From Loktanella gaetbuli (GTDB taxonomy: Bacteria; Pseudomonadota; Alphaproteobacteria; Rhodobacterales; Rhodobacteraceae), in contig NZ_JAJATZ010000006.1 of assembly GCF_020531945.1 (NCBI RefSeq), positions 1 through 64,000 on the forward strand: 64,000 nt of DNA. Reading direction: 5' to 3'. Below are positions 35,759 through 44,802 of the stretch, piece after piece. Position numbers and translations under genes: made by a program. The notes under the pieces were generated by a model. That model was not told the origin of the DNA. It did no database searches and saw only the letters and a list, made by a program, of their open reading frames with translations. How positions within the stretch are numbered: position 1 is the first letter of the stretch; each line of letters begins with the position of its first letter.

Positions 35759-36745
35759 ATGTTCAAAGAAGTCTTGCGTGGGCCGTTGGGCCTGATCGGA
35801 ACCGCGGCGATTGTGACGATGGGTTTTGCTGCGCCGGCCGTGGCACAGCAGCAGCTGTCCATCGCCACTGGTGGCACGGGCGGGGTCTATTATCCGATGG
35901 GCGGTGGCCTTGCCGAAGTCATCAACAACCACATCGAAGGCTATTCCGCGACCGCAGAGGTCACGGGTGCATCGGTCGAGAACATGGGTCTGATTGCCAC
36001 CGGTGACGCCGATCTGGCCATCGGTCTGGCTGACACCGTAGCACAGGCCTATTCCGGCACCGGCCGGTTCGAGGGCCAGCAGTTGCCAATGATCCGTGGT
36101 CTGGCGTCGCTTTATGCAAACATGGTGCACATCGTCGCACTCGAGGGGTCCGGCATCACATCCCTGGCTGATCTCAGCGGCAAGCGCGTGTCGATTGGTG
36201 CGCCCGGTTCCGGCACCGAGGTCAACACCAATGCCATCCTCGAGGCTAATGGCATCAGCTATGACGATATCGACGAACAGCGCCTGAACTTCAACGAAAC
36301 AGCCGATGCGCTGGCCAACGGCGACATCGACGCGGGTTTCTGGTCCGTGGGTGCGCCGACCTCGTCGATCCTGAACCTTGCGACCACGCAGGACATCACG
36401 ATCATCGCCCTGTCAGAGGCTGAATTGCAGGCGGCGATGGATGCGGATTCCACCTTTGCGACGACGACCCTTGCCGGTGGCAGCTACAACGGTGTTGACG
36501 AAGACATCACCGTTCTGGGCATTCCGAACGTCCTGGCGGTGTCGTCGGAAATGACCGACGATGTGGCCTATGCGATCACCAAGGCCATGTTCGAGAATAT
36601 CGCGGACATGCAGGCGATCCACCCGGCGGCGAACGAAACAACGGTCGAGTTCACGATGTCCGCCACACCAGTCCCGCTGCATCCCGGTGCGATCCGGTAC
36701 TACGAAGAAATCGGCGTGACGATTCCTGACGATCTGCGTCCATGA
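35759..36745 (+). CDS. TAXI-family TRAP transporter solute-binding protein
   Basis: 328 residues. A signal peptide (GLIGTAAIVTMGFAAPAVAQ, cleavage near residue 30) precedes the TAXI domain with SIATGGTGGVYYPMGGGLA, the family hallmark, and GKRVSIGAPGSGTEVNT. It would deliver a substrate, often an amino or carboxylic acid in known cases, to the fused membrane protein encoded downstream. The ATG follows GGGAGG. It overlaps the DUF1850 gene by four bases. Confidence 0.9.
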   Translation: MFKEVLRGPLGLIGTAAIVTMGFAAPAVAQQQLSIATGGTGGVYYPMGGGLAEVINNHIEGYSATAEVTGASVENMGLIATGDADLAIGLADTVAQAYSGTGRFEGQQLPMIRGLASLYANMVHIVALEGSGITSLADLSGKRVSIGAPGSGTEVNTNAILEANGISYDDIDEQRLNFNETADALANGDIDAGFWSVGAPTSSILNLATTQDITIIALSEAELQAAMDADSTFATTTLAGGSYNGVDEDITVLGIPNVLAVSSEMTDDVAYAITKAMFENIADMQAIHPAANETTVEFTMSATPVPLHPGAIRYYEEIGVTIPDDLRP

Positions 36746-37236
36746 TTGCAGACCACCGAGGGGGGAGGGGCATTGTCCTCTCCCTTTTCATTTGGCTGCT
36801 GCCATGCGTGGCATTGGCGGACGCGCTTGTCGCGACCCGCGCGGATGGCACCGAAATCGCGCGCTTTGACGTGGCCGACGGCACAGAGTGGTGCGTGCTC
36901 TGGAACCACTCCGTCAAGGGGTTCCCGGTGTCGGACTGCTATGAAAACAGGGCGGGGCGCATGGTTCTGGTGCATGCCCATCTGCCCGATTTCGCCGCCG
37001 GACTGGACCACATCCCGGGTCGCGGACGGCAGGTCACGGACGGACAAGGCGGCTATTTTATCCTTGATATCAACGAGCCTGTGCCGGGGAACGCTTATAT
37101 TTTGCGGCCCGGACTCGGCCCTGTCGATCATCGTTTGCAGGTCGGTGACACGGTCGTGTCGCTGTCGGCGGTTGCCCCGCGTGAACGGGTGCGGATTGCC
37201 CTTTTAGGAAATACGGATAATGACGACGATACCTGA
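36742..37236 (+). CDS. DUF1850 protein of the TAXI-TRAP operon
   Basis: 164 residues with an N-terminal signal or anchor helix (IVLSLFIWLLPCVALADA). DUF1850 genes commonly sit between the TAXI binding protein and the fused TRAP permease, as here, which suggests a structural or accessory role; two Cys flank the WNHSVKGFPVSDC core. It overlaps the upstream gene by ATGA and the downstream gene by 17 bases. Confidence 0.82.
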   Translation: MIADHRGGRGIVLSLFIWLLPCVALADALVATRADGTEIARFDVADGTEWCVLWNHSVKGFPVSDCYENRAGRMVLVHAHLPDFAAGLDHIPGRGRQVTDGQGGYFILDINEPVPGNAYILRPGLGPVDHRLQVGDTVVSLSAVAPRERVRIALLGNTDNDDDT

Positions 37237-39220
37237 CATTCCCGCACCCGAGGTGCCGCAACCGCGGTTCGTCATCCGCGCAATCACCGTGATCGGGATC
37301 GCGCTGTCGCTGTTCCAGCTCTATGCCGCCGGTGTGCAGCCGCTTGGTCTGTTTTTCCAGCGTCCCATCCATCTGGGTTTCGTTCTGGTCCTGTGTTTTC
37401 TGCTGTATCCCGCCTTTGGCCGTGGCAAGGCGCGGGGTCCGTTTGGCTGGGCCATCGACGGTGTGCTGATCCTCGCAGGGATTGCCGCTGGGGCCTGGGT
37501 GCCGTTGAACATCGACATCATTGCGAACCAGATTTTCCCGCGCCCCATCGACGTCTGGATGGGCATTGTCACGATCATCGTCGTGCTCGAGGCCGCGCGC
37601 CGGGCCGTAGGCCTTGGCATGACGCTGATCGGCGCGTTCTTTATCGTCTATGCCTTTGCCGGCAACCGCGGCGAGCTGCCGTTTCTGGCGGACTGGATGC
37701 CCGGCATCCTCAATCACCGGGGCTATTCGCTGGACCGGCTGGCCAGCCAGATGACGCTGGGTGCCGAGGGGATTTTCGGGATTCCGCTGGGCGTGGCTGC
37801 GACGTTTGTTTTCATCTTTGTGCTGTTCGGTGCCTTTCTCGAAGTTACCGGCGCGGGCAAATTCTTTATCGACCTCGCCTATGCCGCTGCGGGCAAGCAG
37901 CGCGGCGGACCGGCCAAGGCCGCGGTGATCGCCAGCGCCGGCATGGGATCGATTTCAGGATCGGCGATTGCCAACGTGGTGACGACCGGCGCCTTTACGA
38001 TTCCCCTGATGAAGCGGCTGGGCTACCGCCCGGCGCAGGCTGGCGGGATCGAAGCTGCCGCCTCGACCGGTGGGCAGATCATGCCGCCGTTGATGGGCGC
38101 GGGCGCATTCCTGATGAGCGAATTCACTCGGATGCCATATGTCGACATCGTTTTGGTCTCGATTTTCCCGGCGATCCTGTATTTCGGGACCGTCTATCTG
38201 CTGGTCCATATCGCCGCCGTGAAACAGGGAATGCAGGGCCTGTCCGCAGAGGAATTGCCCAGCGTGCGCAAGGTGCTGGCCGAAGGGTGGCATTTCCTGC
38301 TGCCACTCGTCGCCTTGGTCATTCTGCTGGTTGCGGGCTATTCGCCCATGCGTGTCGGTTTTTACGCGATCCTTGCGATCATGGCGGCGGCATCGGCACG
38401 CGCGCTGTGGGATTTCCAACGTAACGGGCCAACGGCAGACCGGTTCGTCGCGATGTGCCGTCGCGGTGTGGCGCTGACACTTGAGGCCTTGGATCTGGGC
38501 GCGCGCAACGCCGTCGCGGTGTCGGTGGCCTGTGCCGTGGCCGGTATTATCGTGGGCGTCGTGGGCCTGACGGGTCTGGGCCTGAAATTCTCGGCGATGA
38601 TGATCGCATTTTCGGGTGGCAACATCGTTCTGGCGCTGATCCTCGTGCTGCTTGCCAGTTTGGTTCTGGGCATGGGGCTGCCAGTGACGGCAGCCTATAT
38701 CGTCCTGATCATCCTCGTGGGTCCGGCTCTGACCGAACAGTTCGGCATGCCAATCCTGATCGCACATCTGGTCGTGTTCTGGTATTCGCAGGACAGTAAC
38801 GTGACGCCGCCAGTCGCCCTCGCAGGCTTTGCCGGTGCTGCGATCGCGGGATCAAAACCGATGGAAACCAGCGTGCAGGCGTGGAAATACGCCAAGGGCC
38901 TGTACCTGATCCCGCTGTTCATGGTGTTCAATCCGGAAATCATCCTGGGCGGGCCATTGCCGCTGGTGCTGTGGTCAGGGGCCATTGCCATATTGGGTCT
39001 GGTCGCTTTTGCCGCCGCGCTCGAAGGTTATCTGTGGGGGCCGATGCCGGTCTGGATGCGTATATTGCTGGTGCCCGGTGTCGTCGCATTGTTCTGGCCC
39101 GACCTGACCGTCGAAATCGTCGGATCGCTGTTGATCGCGGTCTTGCTGGGGCTGAATTGGTCAGTGGCGCGCCGCACGGCTGGCGATGCGGGGCCGCGGC
39201 CTGCTGCATCCGGGTCATGA
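37220..39220 (+). CDS. TRAP transporter fused DctQM-like permease
   Basis: 666 residues, with a DctQ-like four-helix part fused to a DctM-like twelve-helix part. The DctM domain carries GMGSISGSAIANVVTTGAFTIPLMKRLGY, AASTGGQIMPPLMGAGAFLM and LGMGLPVTAAYI, which form the sodium- and substrate-binding core. It imports the TAXI ligand using a sodium gradient. Last gene of the operon; a strong hairpin follows. Confidence 0.92.
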   Translation: MTTIPDIPAPEVPQPRFVIRAITVIGIALSLFQLYAAGVQPLGLFFQRPIHLGFVLVLCFLLYPAFGRGKARGPFGWAIDGVLILAGIAAGAWVPLNIDIIANQIFPRPIDVWMGIVTIIVVLEAARRAVGLGMTLIGAFFIVYAFAGNRGELPFLADWMPGILNHRGYSLDRLASQMTLGAEGIFGIPLGVAATFVFIFVLFGAFLEVTGAGKFFIDLAYAAAGKQRGGPAKAAVIASAGMGSISGSAIANVVTTGAFTIPLMKRLGYRPAQAGGIEAAASTGGQIMPPLMGAGAFLMSEFTRMPYVDIVLVSIFPAILYFGTVYLLVHIAAVKQGMQGLSAEELPSVRKVLAEGWHFLLPLVALVILLVAGYSPMRVGFYAILAIMAAASARALWDFQRNGPTADRFVAMCRRGVALTLEALDLGARNAVAVSVACAVAGIIVGVVGLTGLGLKFSAMMIAFSGGNIVLALILVLLASLVLGMGLPVTAAYIVLIILVGPALTEQFGMPILIAHLVVFWYSQDSNVTPPVALAGFAGAAIAGSKPMETSVQAWKYAKGLYLIPLFMVFNPEIILGGPLPLVLWSGAIAILGLVAFAAALEGYLWGPMPVWMRILLVPGVVALFWPDLTVEIVGSLLIAVLLGLNWSVARRTAGDAGPRPAASGS

Positions 39221-39226
39221 CCCGGC

Positions 39227-39258
39227 GGGCGCGTCCACGTGATACCGTGGCCGCGCCC
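39227..39258. terminator. Hairpin between the convergent TRAP and RND genes
   Basis: GGGCGCG and CGCGCCC pair, continued after one mismatch by CCACG and CGTGG, enclosing six bases. It fills the short space between two convergent genes and could stop both transcripts, though no clear U-tract is present. Confidence 0.6.
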
Positions 39259-39267
39259 CCGTAGGCA

Positions 39268-42200
39268 TCAGGCGGGGGCCGGCACGGCCCCGTCGGCGGC
39301 CTTCTTGTCGGCGATCCGCTCCTTGCGCAGGTAGGTGTGATACAGGACCGGGACACCCACCAGCGTCAGGACCGAGGCAAAGCCGAGACCGCCCATGATC
39401 GTCACGGACATCGCCGCAAAGAAGCTGTCGGACAGCAGCGGCACCATACCCAGGATCGTGGTTGCCGCGGCCAGAACCACGGGCCGTAGGCGGCTGACAC
39501 TGGCCGTGACGATGGCCTCATGTTGTGGCAGGCCTTCGGCCTTTTGCGCATCGATCTCCTCGACCAGAACGATGGCGTTCTTGATCAACATGCCAGACAG
39601 CGACAGCAGGCCCAGCAACGCGGTAAAGCTGAAGGGAATGTTCGACAACAGCAGGCCGATGGCCACACCGTTGATCGCCATGGGCACGATGGTCCAGATG
39701 ACCGCCGTCTGGCGCAACTTGCCGAACAACAGGATGGTGATCAGCAACATCGTCCCGAAGGAAAGCGGCATCTGCCGACCCAGCGATTCCTGTGCCTGGC
39801 CTGCGCTCTCGAATTCGCCGCCCCATTCCATTTCATAGCCAGCCGGAACCTCGATTGCCTCGATCAGCGGACGCACCTCGGCGAACACGGTGGGCGGCGT
39901 CAGACCTTCGATGACGTTGCCTTGCACCGAAATGGTCTGGACGCGGTTTCGCCGTTCGATCACGGGGTTTTCCGGCACGACGGTGAAACCGTCCACCACC
40001 TGGCTTAGTGGCAGATAGCCTCCGATGGCCTGACTGTAGACAATCTGGTCCAGCAGCTGGCTGTCGCGTTCGGCCTCGTCGCGGGGTTTGCGCACGATAA
40101 TGTCGATCAGCCGGTCGCGTTCGCGGTAGGTGCCGGCAGGAATGCCGTTGGTCGCAAGGGCAATTGCAGTCGCCACGTCGCTGCGGGTGATGCCTGCCGC
40201 CTGTGCACGATCCTCTGCATAGATCGGGCGGGTTGTGATTTCGACCTCGCGCCAGTCGTTGTGTTCGGTGTGCAGCAAGTCGGTGCTGTTGCGCAGGATT
40301 GCCTCTGCCTCTGCCGCCAGTTCACGCAGTACGGCAGGGTCGGGACCAGAAAAGCGTGCCTCGATATCCGAACCGGTCGCGGGACCAAAGATGATGCGTT
40401 TCGACTGAAGCTCTGCCCAGGGCAGCGCCTCGATCACGAATTGATCCAGCTCTGTGCGCAGGGCGGGGATCGCCTCGGGGGACGTGGCACGGATCACCAG
40501 CTGGGCATAGGAACTGTCGGCGCGGGCAGGGCTGTAGGTCAGCACGTAGCGCGACAGGCCTTGCCCGACTGTTGCGGTCACAGCTTCAACGTCGTCTCGG
40601 GCCAGCAGCCAGTCCTCGACCACGGCGATATCGGCGGACGATTCCTCGATGGCGGTGCCCTGTGCGGCCTTGTATTCAAGGTAAAAGATGGGTGTCGTCG
40701 CCGCAGGAAAGAACTGCTGTTTGACTTGGCCAAAGGCCATGATGCAGGCGACAGTCGTGCCCAGCAGACCTGCGATCACCAGCCAGCGCAATTTCAGTGC
40801 CCAGCGGACCAGTTTGCCATAGGTGCGGAACACCGGGCCGTTGTAACCGGAATCGTCTGCATCCAGCCCGCCGACCTTGAACAGGTAATGGCCCAGCAGC
40901 GGGGTGATCGTCACGCCGACGATCCACGACAGCAGCAGCGAAATGCCGATCACCGCAAACAACGAGAACATGAATTCGCCGGACGCATCGGGCGACAGGC
41001 CGATCCCGGCAAAGGCCATGATCCCGATGATCGTGGCCCCCAGCAGCGGGATCTGGGTTTTCTGCGTGGCAATATCCGCAGCATCGCGGGAATTCTTGCC
41101 CTTGCGCATTTCCTGCTGCATTCCTTCGGCCACCACGATGGCGTTGTCGACCAGCATCCCCATCGCGATGATCAGGGCACCCAGGCTGATGCGTTCGACC
41201 TTGACGTCGAACAGATACATGAAAAAGAACGTCGACAGCACGGTCAGCAGCAGCGAGGCACCGACGACGACCGCCGCGCGGGGGCCCATGAAAACCGCCA
41301 GCACCACGATCACGACCGCGACCGACATGGCAAGCGACACCAGAAAGTTGCTGTTGGCCTCGTCCACAACCCGGTGTTGTTCGTAGATCGGGCTGACTGC
41401 GACGCCGACAGGCAGCAGCGTTTCCAGCACGGCCAGCTCTGCCTCGACCCGGCGACCGACATCGACGATATTTTCAGATACCAGGCCTGACACACCCAAT
41501 GTGAACACCTCCTGACCATTGTGACGCAGGATGTGGTCGGGATTCTCGATGCGCGCGCGTTTGACGTCCGCGATGTCCAGCAGGTTCAGGACCTCGCCGC
41601 CGAAACCAAAGGTCAGGCCGCTGATTTCGCGCACGCTGTCCTCTGCCGATGGTCCCTGGATTTGCAGATTCGCACTGCCATTGTTGACGAAACCGGTCGG
41701 GTTGATGGCGGTGGAATCGCTGATCGCGCCGATGATGACCGCCGGATCGACCCCCAGCTGCGACAGAGTCTGCGATGACGGTTCGACGAAAATCGCCTCT
41801 TGTGGCAGGCCCTGTAGCTGGACATTGGCCACGCCGTCCACGGTCAGCAGTTCGCGGCGCATGAAACTGGCGATGTCCCAGATTTCAGAATCGCTATAGC
41901 CGGGGGCCGCCACGGCATACAGGATGCCATAAACATCACCGAAATCGTCGTTCACGGTTGATGGCAGCGCATCCGCAGGCAGGGATGCACGTGCATCTGA
42001 CACACGGTCACGCAGGTCGTCCCAGACCTGCGGCAGTGTATCGCCATCGTATTGATCCTCGACCTCGACCTCGATGACCGACATGCCCTGGGTGTTGCGC
42101 GATGTGACGTTCTTGACCTCGTCCATCTGCTGGATCGCGGCCTCCAGCACCTCTGATACTCCGGTGGCCACCTCGGCCGAGGTCGCACCTGGGTAGGGCG

Positions 42201-42345
42201 TGATGACAAGCGCGTTCTTGAGCGTAAAGGTCGGGTCTTCCAGCTTGCCGACGGACATATAGCCGAACAATCCGCCAAAAATGGCGAACAGGATGAACAT
42301 CCATGTGTAGAGGGGAGATTCGATCGAAAAGCGGGCGATTTTCAT
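39268..42345 (-). CDS. RND-type efflux pump inner-membrane transporter
   Basis: 1025 residues with the RND layout of twelve helices and two large periplasmic loops. The TM4 motif reads GMLVDNAIVVAEGM: the first proton-relay Asp is kept, the second is Asn, unlike AcrB. The second half has LSLSGMLIKNAIVLVEEID. Together with the adaptor it would expel toxic compounds across the envelope; no outer-membrane channel gene is present here. It starts four bases after the adaptor gene. Substrates unknown. Confidence 0.92.
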   Translation of the reverse strand: MKIARFSIESPLYTWMFILFAIFGGLFGYMSVGKLEDPTFTLKNALVITPYPGATSAEVATGVSEVLEAAIQQMDEVKNVTSRNTQGMSVIEVEVEDQYDGDTLPQVWDDLRDRVSDARASLPADALPSTVNDDFGDVYGILYAVAAPGYSDSEIWDIASFMRRELLTVDGVANVQLQGLPQEAIFVEPSSQTLSQLGVDPAVIIGAISDSTAINPTGFVNNGSANLQIQGPSAEDSVREISGLTFGFGGEVLNLLDIADVKRARIENPDHILRHNGQEVFTLGVSGLVSENIVDVGRRVEAELAVLETLLPVGVAVSPIYEQHRVVDEANSNFLVSLAMSVAVVIVVLAVFMGPRAAVVVGASLLLTVLSTFFFMYLFDVKVERISLGALIIAMGMLVDNAIVVAEGMQQEMRKGKNSRDAADIATQKTQIPLLGATIIGIMAFAGIGLSPDASGEFMFSLFAVIGISLLLSWIVGVTITPLLGHYLFKVGGLDADDSGYNGPVFRTYGKLVRWALKLRWLVIAGLLGTTVACIMAFGQVKQQFFPAATTPIFYLEYKAAQGTAIEESSADIAVVEDWLLARDDVEAVTATVGQGLSRYVLTYSPARADSSYAQLVIRATSPEAIPALRTELDQFVIEALPWAELQSKRIIFGPATGSDIEARFSGPDPAVLRELAAEAEAILRNSTDLLHTEHNDWREVEITTRPIYAEDRAQAAGITRSDVATAIALATNGIPAGTYRERDRLIDIIVRKPRDEAERDSQLLDQIVYSQAIGGYLPLSQVVDGFTVVPENPVIERRNRVQTISVQGNVIEGLTPPTVFAEVRPLIEAIEVPAGYEMEWGGEFESAGQAQESLGRQMPLSFGTMLLITILLFGKLRQTAVIWTIVPMAINGVAIGLLLSNIPFSFTALLGLLSLSGMLIKNAIVLVEEIDAQKAEGLPQHEAIVTASVSRLRPVVLAAATTILGMVPLLSDSFFAAMSVTIMGGLGFASVLTLVGVPVLYHTYLRKERIADKKAADGAVPAPA

Positions 42346-42349
42346 GGGT

Positions 42350-43426
42350 CTATTCCACCGTCAGGCCAATGAACGGACGCACGGTTTCGCCCTCGGTCAG
42401 CATTTGCAGGCCGGCGGCCACGATCTGCGTGTCGCCTGCGATGCCGCTGACCAGCAGGTCCGTCCCATTCGGAGAACCGACCTCGACCGGTTGCCATGCC
42501 ACGGTTCCGTCGGTGCCACCGGGGTTGGGCGTATAGACCAGAACGCGGGGTGATCCGTTGTCATAGGACACCGCGGATGGCGGCAGCATCACCAGACTTT
42601 CGTCACCCAATGGCAGGGTCGCTGTCACGGTGATGGATGCGCCGGGAATGATCGCCGGAGGCACGTCGTCCTGCGTCAGGGCCAGTGTGACCCGGTAGCT
42701 TTGCCCGATGTTCTGGGTTTCGGCGTTGAATTCGCGCAACTCCAGCGGGACGGGGGCGGCAAACAGCGGGGACGACCCGGTAAATTTCAGATCGCTGCCC
42801 TCGTCGACATTCTGAAACAGGCGTTCCGGCACGTCGATTTCGACGCGGACTTCTGACATGTCATGCAGGCGGACTATGGGCTGACCGGGGCTGACGATGG
42901 CGAAATTCGGCGTCAGACGCGACGCGACCAATGCCTCGAACGGGGCGTGAAGGCTGGCGTCCGCCAGCGCATCCTCGGCCTCGCGCAGGGCGACGGCAGC
43001 CAGATCACGGGCCGTTTGTGCGTCCTCGGCCTGTGTGGCTGACACGGCGTTCGTCGCGGCCAGGGTTTCAGCGCGGGACAGGGCGCGTTCGGCCTGCGTC
43101 AGGTTGATCTGTGCCCGTTCCACCGCCCGTTCAAATGGCCCCACGTCCAATGCTGCAATCTGCACGTCCTTTTGCAGGAACTGGCCCTCTTGGGCGTCGA
43201 ACATCGTCATCTGGCCGCCGACCTCGAATGACAGATCGACCGTTTCCAACGCAACGACCTGACCAAAGAACGTCCTGTCGGTCAGCACGCTTTCGCCAGC
43301 GGCACGGATCAGTTTCACCGCCCTCATCGGGGCGGGATCACCCGACGGTGTCAGCGCCTCGGCCTCTTGGGCGGACAGTGGTGCAGCGGCAGCGAGAGCA
43401 AAAAGGACCGTGGCAATGCGAAGCAT
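42350..43426 (-). CDS. RND efflux periplasmic adaptor (membrane fusion protein)
   Basis: 358 residues. A signal peptide (MLRIATVLFALAAAAPLSAQ) is followed by a barrel-sandwich half with FEVGGQMTMFDAQEGQFLQKD, a helical hairpin (AQINLTQAERALSRAETLAATN) and the returning lipoyl half ASLHAPFEALVASRLTPNFAIV. It bridges the RND pump to an outer-membrane channel. First gene of the leftward operon, divergent from the TetR gene. Confidence 0.9.
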   Translation of the reverse strand: MLRIATVLFALAAAAPLSAQEAEALTPSGDPAPMRAVKLIRAAGESVLTDRTFFGQVVALETVDLSFEVGGQMTMFDAQEGQFLQKDVQIAALDVGPFERAVERAQINLTQAERALSRAETLAATNAVSATQAEDAQTARDLAAVALREAEDALADASLHAPFEALVASRLTPNFAIVSPGQPIVRLHDMSEVRVEIDVPERLFQNVDEGSDLKFTGSSPLFAAPVPLELREFNAETQNIGQSYRVTLALTQDDVPPAIIPGASITVTATLPLGDESLVMLPPSAVSYDNGSPRVLVYTPNPGGTDGTVAWQPVEVGSPNGTDLLVSGIAGDTQIVAAGLQMLTEGETVRPFIGLTVE

Positions 43427-43444
43427 AGATAATTTCCATCGTAG

Positions 43445-43460
43445 AGTACGGCCCAGTACT
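43445..43460. promoter_or_regulatory. Inverted repeat, candidate TetR operator
   Basis: AGTAC and GTACT flank six bases in the space between the divergent adaptor and TetR genes, 19 bases before the adaptor start. The position and symmetry suit binding of the neighbouring TetR protein. Confidence 0.5.
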
Positions 43461-43557
43461 TAACCCATCATCCGGCAGTGGCAAGGGGGGAAGTTCCGTC
43501 TGTTTTGCCGTGAGGTTCCCACTTTCAATTCGGGCAGGCGCGCCCTACCGTTCGTTA

Positions 43558-44151
43558 ATGACCCAAAATCCGTCACAAACCCGTATCATGGCCGCCGCGC
43601 GAAGTCTGTTTTTCAAACATGGCTTCGAGAAAGTATCCACCGACATGCTGGCCCGCGAGGCCGCCGTGTCCAAAGCGACGATCTATCGCTACTTTCAGAA
43701 CATGACCGATCTGTTGGGCTGCGTCGCAACGGCAGAGGTCTGCCGGTTTCGCGACGCCAACCCGCCGGCGGTCACGTCGCGGGCGGAATTGCAAGACGGA
43801 CTGACGGCATTCGGAACGCGTCTGCTGACCTTTCTCAACGACCCCGAGACCGTGGCATTCGCCTGCCTGATCCACGAAGAGGCGCGTCATGCCCCAGACA
43901 TGGGCCTGACATTTTACGATGCTGCGTTCCAGCAGACGCTCGATGATCTGGCGCGGATGTTCGGTCAGGCCAAGGATTGTGGTGCACTTAAGACTGAATT
44001 CGCACCACAAGAGATTGCTGAGGATTTCATAGCCTTGCTCGAAGGGCACGGGTTCAAGCGGGCGCAATTGGGCCTGTCGGGCCTGCCATATCCGGATGTG
44101 CCCAGCAAGGTGAACCGCGCGGTCACCACCCTGTTGCGGGCGCACGGTTAG
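43558..44151 (+). CDS. TetR/AcrR-family regulator of the RND pump
   Basis: 197 residues. The HTH region is RIMAAARSLFFKHGFEKVSTDMLAREAAVSKATIYRYF; the rest is the variable ligand domain. I chose the ATG at 43558, whose product begins right before the DNA-binding domain; a GTG at 43510 would add 16 residues. Divergent from the pump genes, it most likely represses them until an inducer binds. Confidence 0.87.
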   Translation: MTQNPSQTRIMAAARSLFFKHGFEKVSTDMLAREAAVSKATIYRYFQNMTDLLGCVATAEVCRFRDANPPAVTSRAELQDGLTAFGTRLLTFLNDPETVAFACLIHEEARHAPDMGLTFYDAAFQQTLDDLARMFGQAKDCGALKTEFAPQEIAEDFIALLEGHGFKRAQLGLSGLPYPDVPSKVNRAVTTLLRAHG

Positions 44152-44182
44152 GGCCGCTGCCGCAATCGCCGTGCAGCGGCCC
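44151..44182. terminator. Bidirectional hairpin terminator between tetR and the guanidine operon
   Basis: GGGCCGCTGC and GCAGCGGCCC form a perfect 10-bp stem with a 12-base loop. It starts at the TetR stop codon and lies seven bases beyond the stop of the leftward microprotein gene, so it could end both transcripts. Confidence 0.65.
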
Positions 44183-44188
44183 CAAGGA

Positions 44189-44347
44189 TCACATGCGGCG
44201 CCAGGCCAGATAGGCCGCCAGCGCGATGATACCGCCCATCAGCGACAGTGGAATTTCCATCCCATGCGGATGGATATGTGCGCCGCCATGGGCCAGCGCG
44301 GGCGAGGCCGCCAAAATCGCTGCGATCGTCAGTGACAGGTGTTTCAT
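44189..44347 (-). CDS. 52-residue His-containing membrane microprotein of the guanidine operon
   Basis: A short gene that is easily missed. MKHLSLTIAAILAASPALAH is a signal peptide; AHGGAHIHPHGM gives a histidine-rich periplasmic stretch of four His in about ten residues; a single helix (IPLSLMGGIIALAAYLAW) and RRM end the protein. Its ATG overlaps the stop of the His-rich gene (ATGA), showing translational coupling. The likely role is metal (nickel) handling at the membrane for the upstream hydrolase; this is inference. I do not recognise a named family. Confidence 0.7.
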   Translation of the reverse strand: MKHLSLTIAAILAASPALAHGGAHIHPHGMEIPLSLMGGIIALAAYLAWRRM

Positions 44348-44802
44348 GCGTCTATTTCCTTTTTGCGTTGGGATAGAAAATCGCGGATGTCCAAGACGGA
44401 TTTTTCATCCATCGAGACATAGATCAAGGACATGTTGGTGCGTTCGGTCACCATCTGGCCGGGAAAGGGCAGATAGCTCAGCTCGCGTGATCCGAATGAC
44501 GGTGATGCTGTCCCGACCTGCCATTCGGTTTTCAATTCCACGTCGATCAGTTTCAGCGCCTTGGGTCCTGCGGCGGCGGGGCGTTCAAACGGCACGCCGG
44601 CCAGCTTGAGGTAGGCCGACTTGTCACGCGCCTGCACGTAGCCGTCGATGAACTGCGCGGTCAGGACCTGCAGATCTGCCGCGGCGTCATGTTCATGCAT
44701 GTGGCTATGCAGGTGATCGCCGTCCGCGTGGTTGTGACCATGGCCATGAGGCGCGTGATCATGGTGATGATGATGCCCGTCCGGGCCGTGGTCATGTGGC
44801 AT
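44344..44802 (-). CDS. Histidine-rich protein, putative nickel chaperone for guanidine hydrolase
   Basis: 152 residues. The first 38 residues hold 17 histidines (HHHHH at 10-14 and many HxH steps), as in the N-terminus of HypB-type nickel-storage proteins, but there is no P-loop, so it is not HypB. The remaining 110 residues (DLQVLTAQFIDGYVQARDKS to SQRKKEIDA) form a domain I do not recognise, with no signal peptide. The start overlaps the hydrolase gene by 11 bases. Its place directly after a nickel-dependent-type hydrolase suggests metal delivery; zinc or copper binding is the alternative. Confidence 0.72.
   Translation of the reverse strand: MPHDHGPDGHHHHHDHAPHGHGHNHADGDHLHSHMHEHDAAADLQVLTAQFIDGYVQARDKSAYLKLAGVPFERPAAAGPKALKLIDVELKTEWQVGTASPSFGSRELSYLPFPGQMVTERTNMSLIYVSMDEKSVLDIRDFLSQRKKEIDA

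Noticed and set aside
40261..41490. 409-codon frame on the plus strand
   Set aside because: Antisense to the RND transporter; His/Arg/Asp/Gln-rich product typical of a shadow frame.
44344..44802. HypB hydrogenase/urease nickel GTPase
   Set aside because: The His-rich start resembles HypB, but no GTPase P-loop or NKxD motif follows and the protein is too short.
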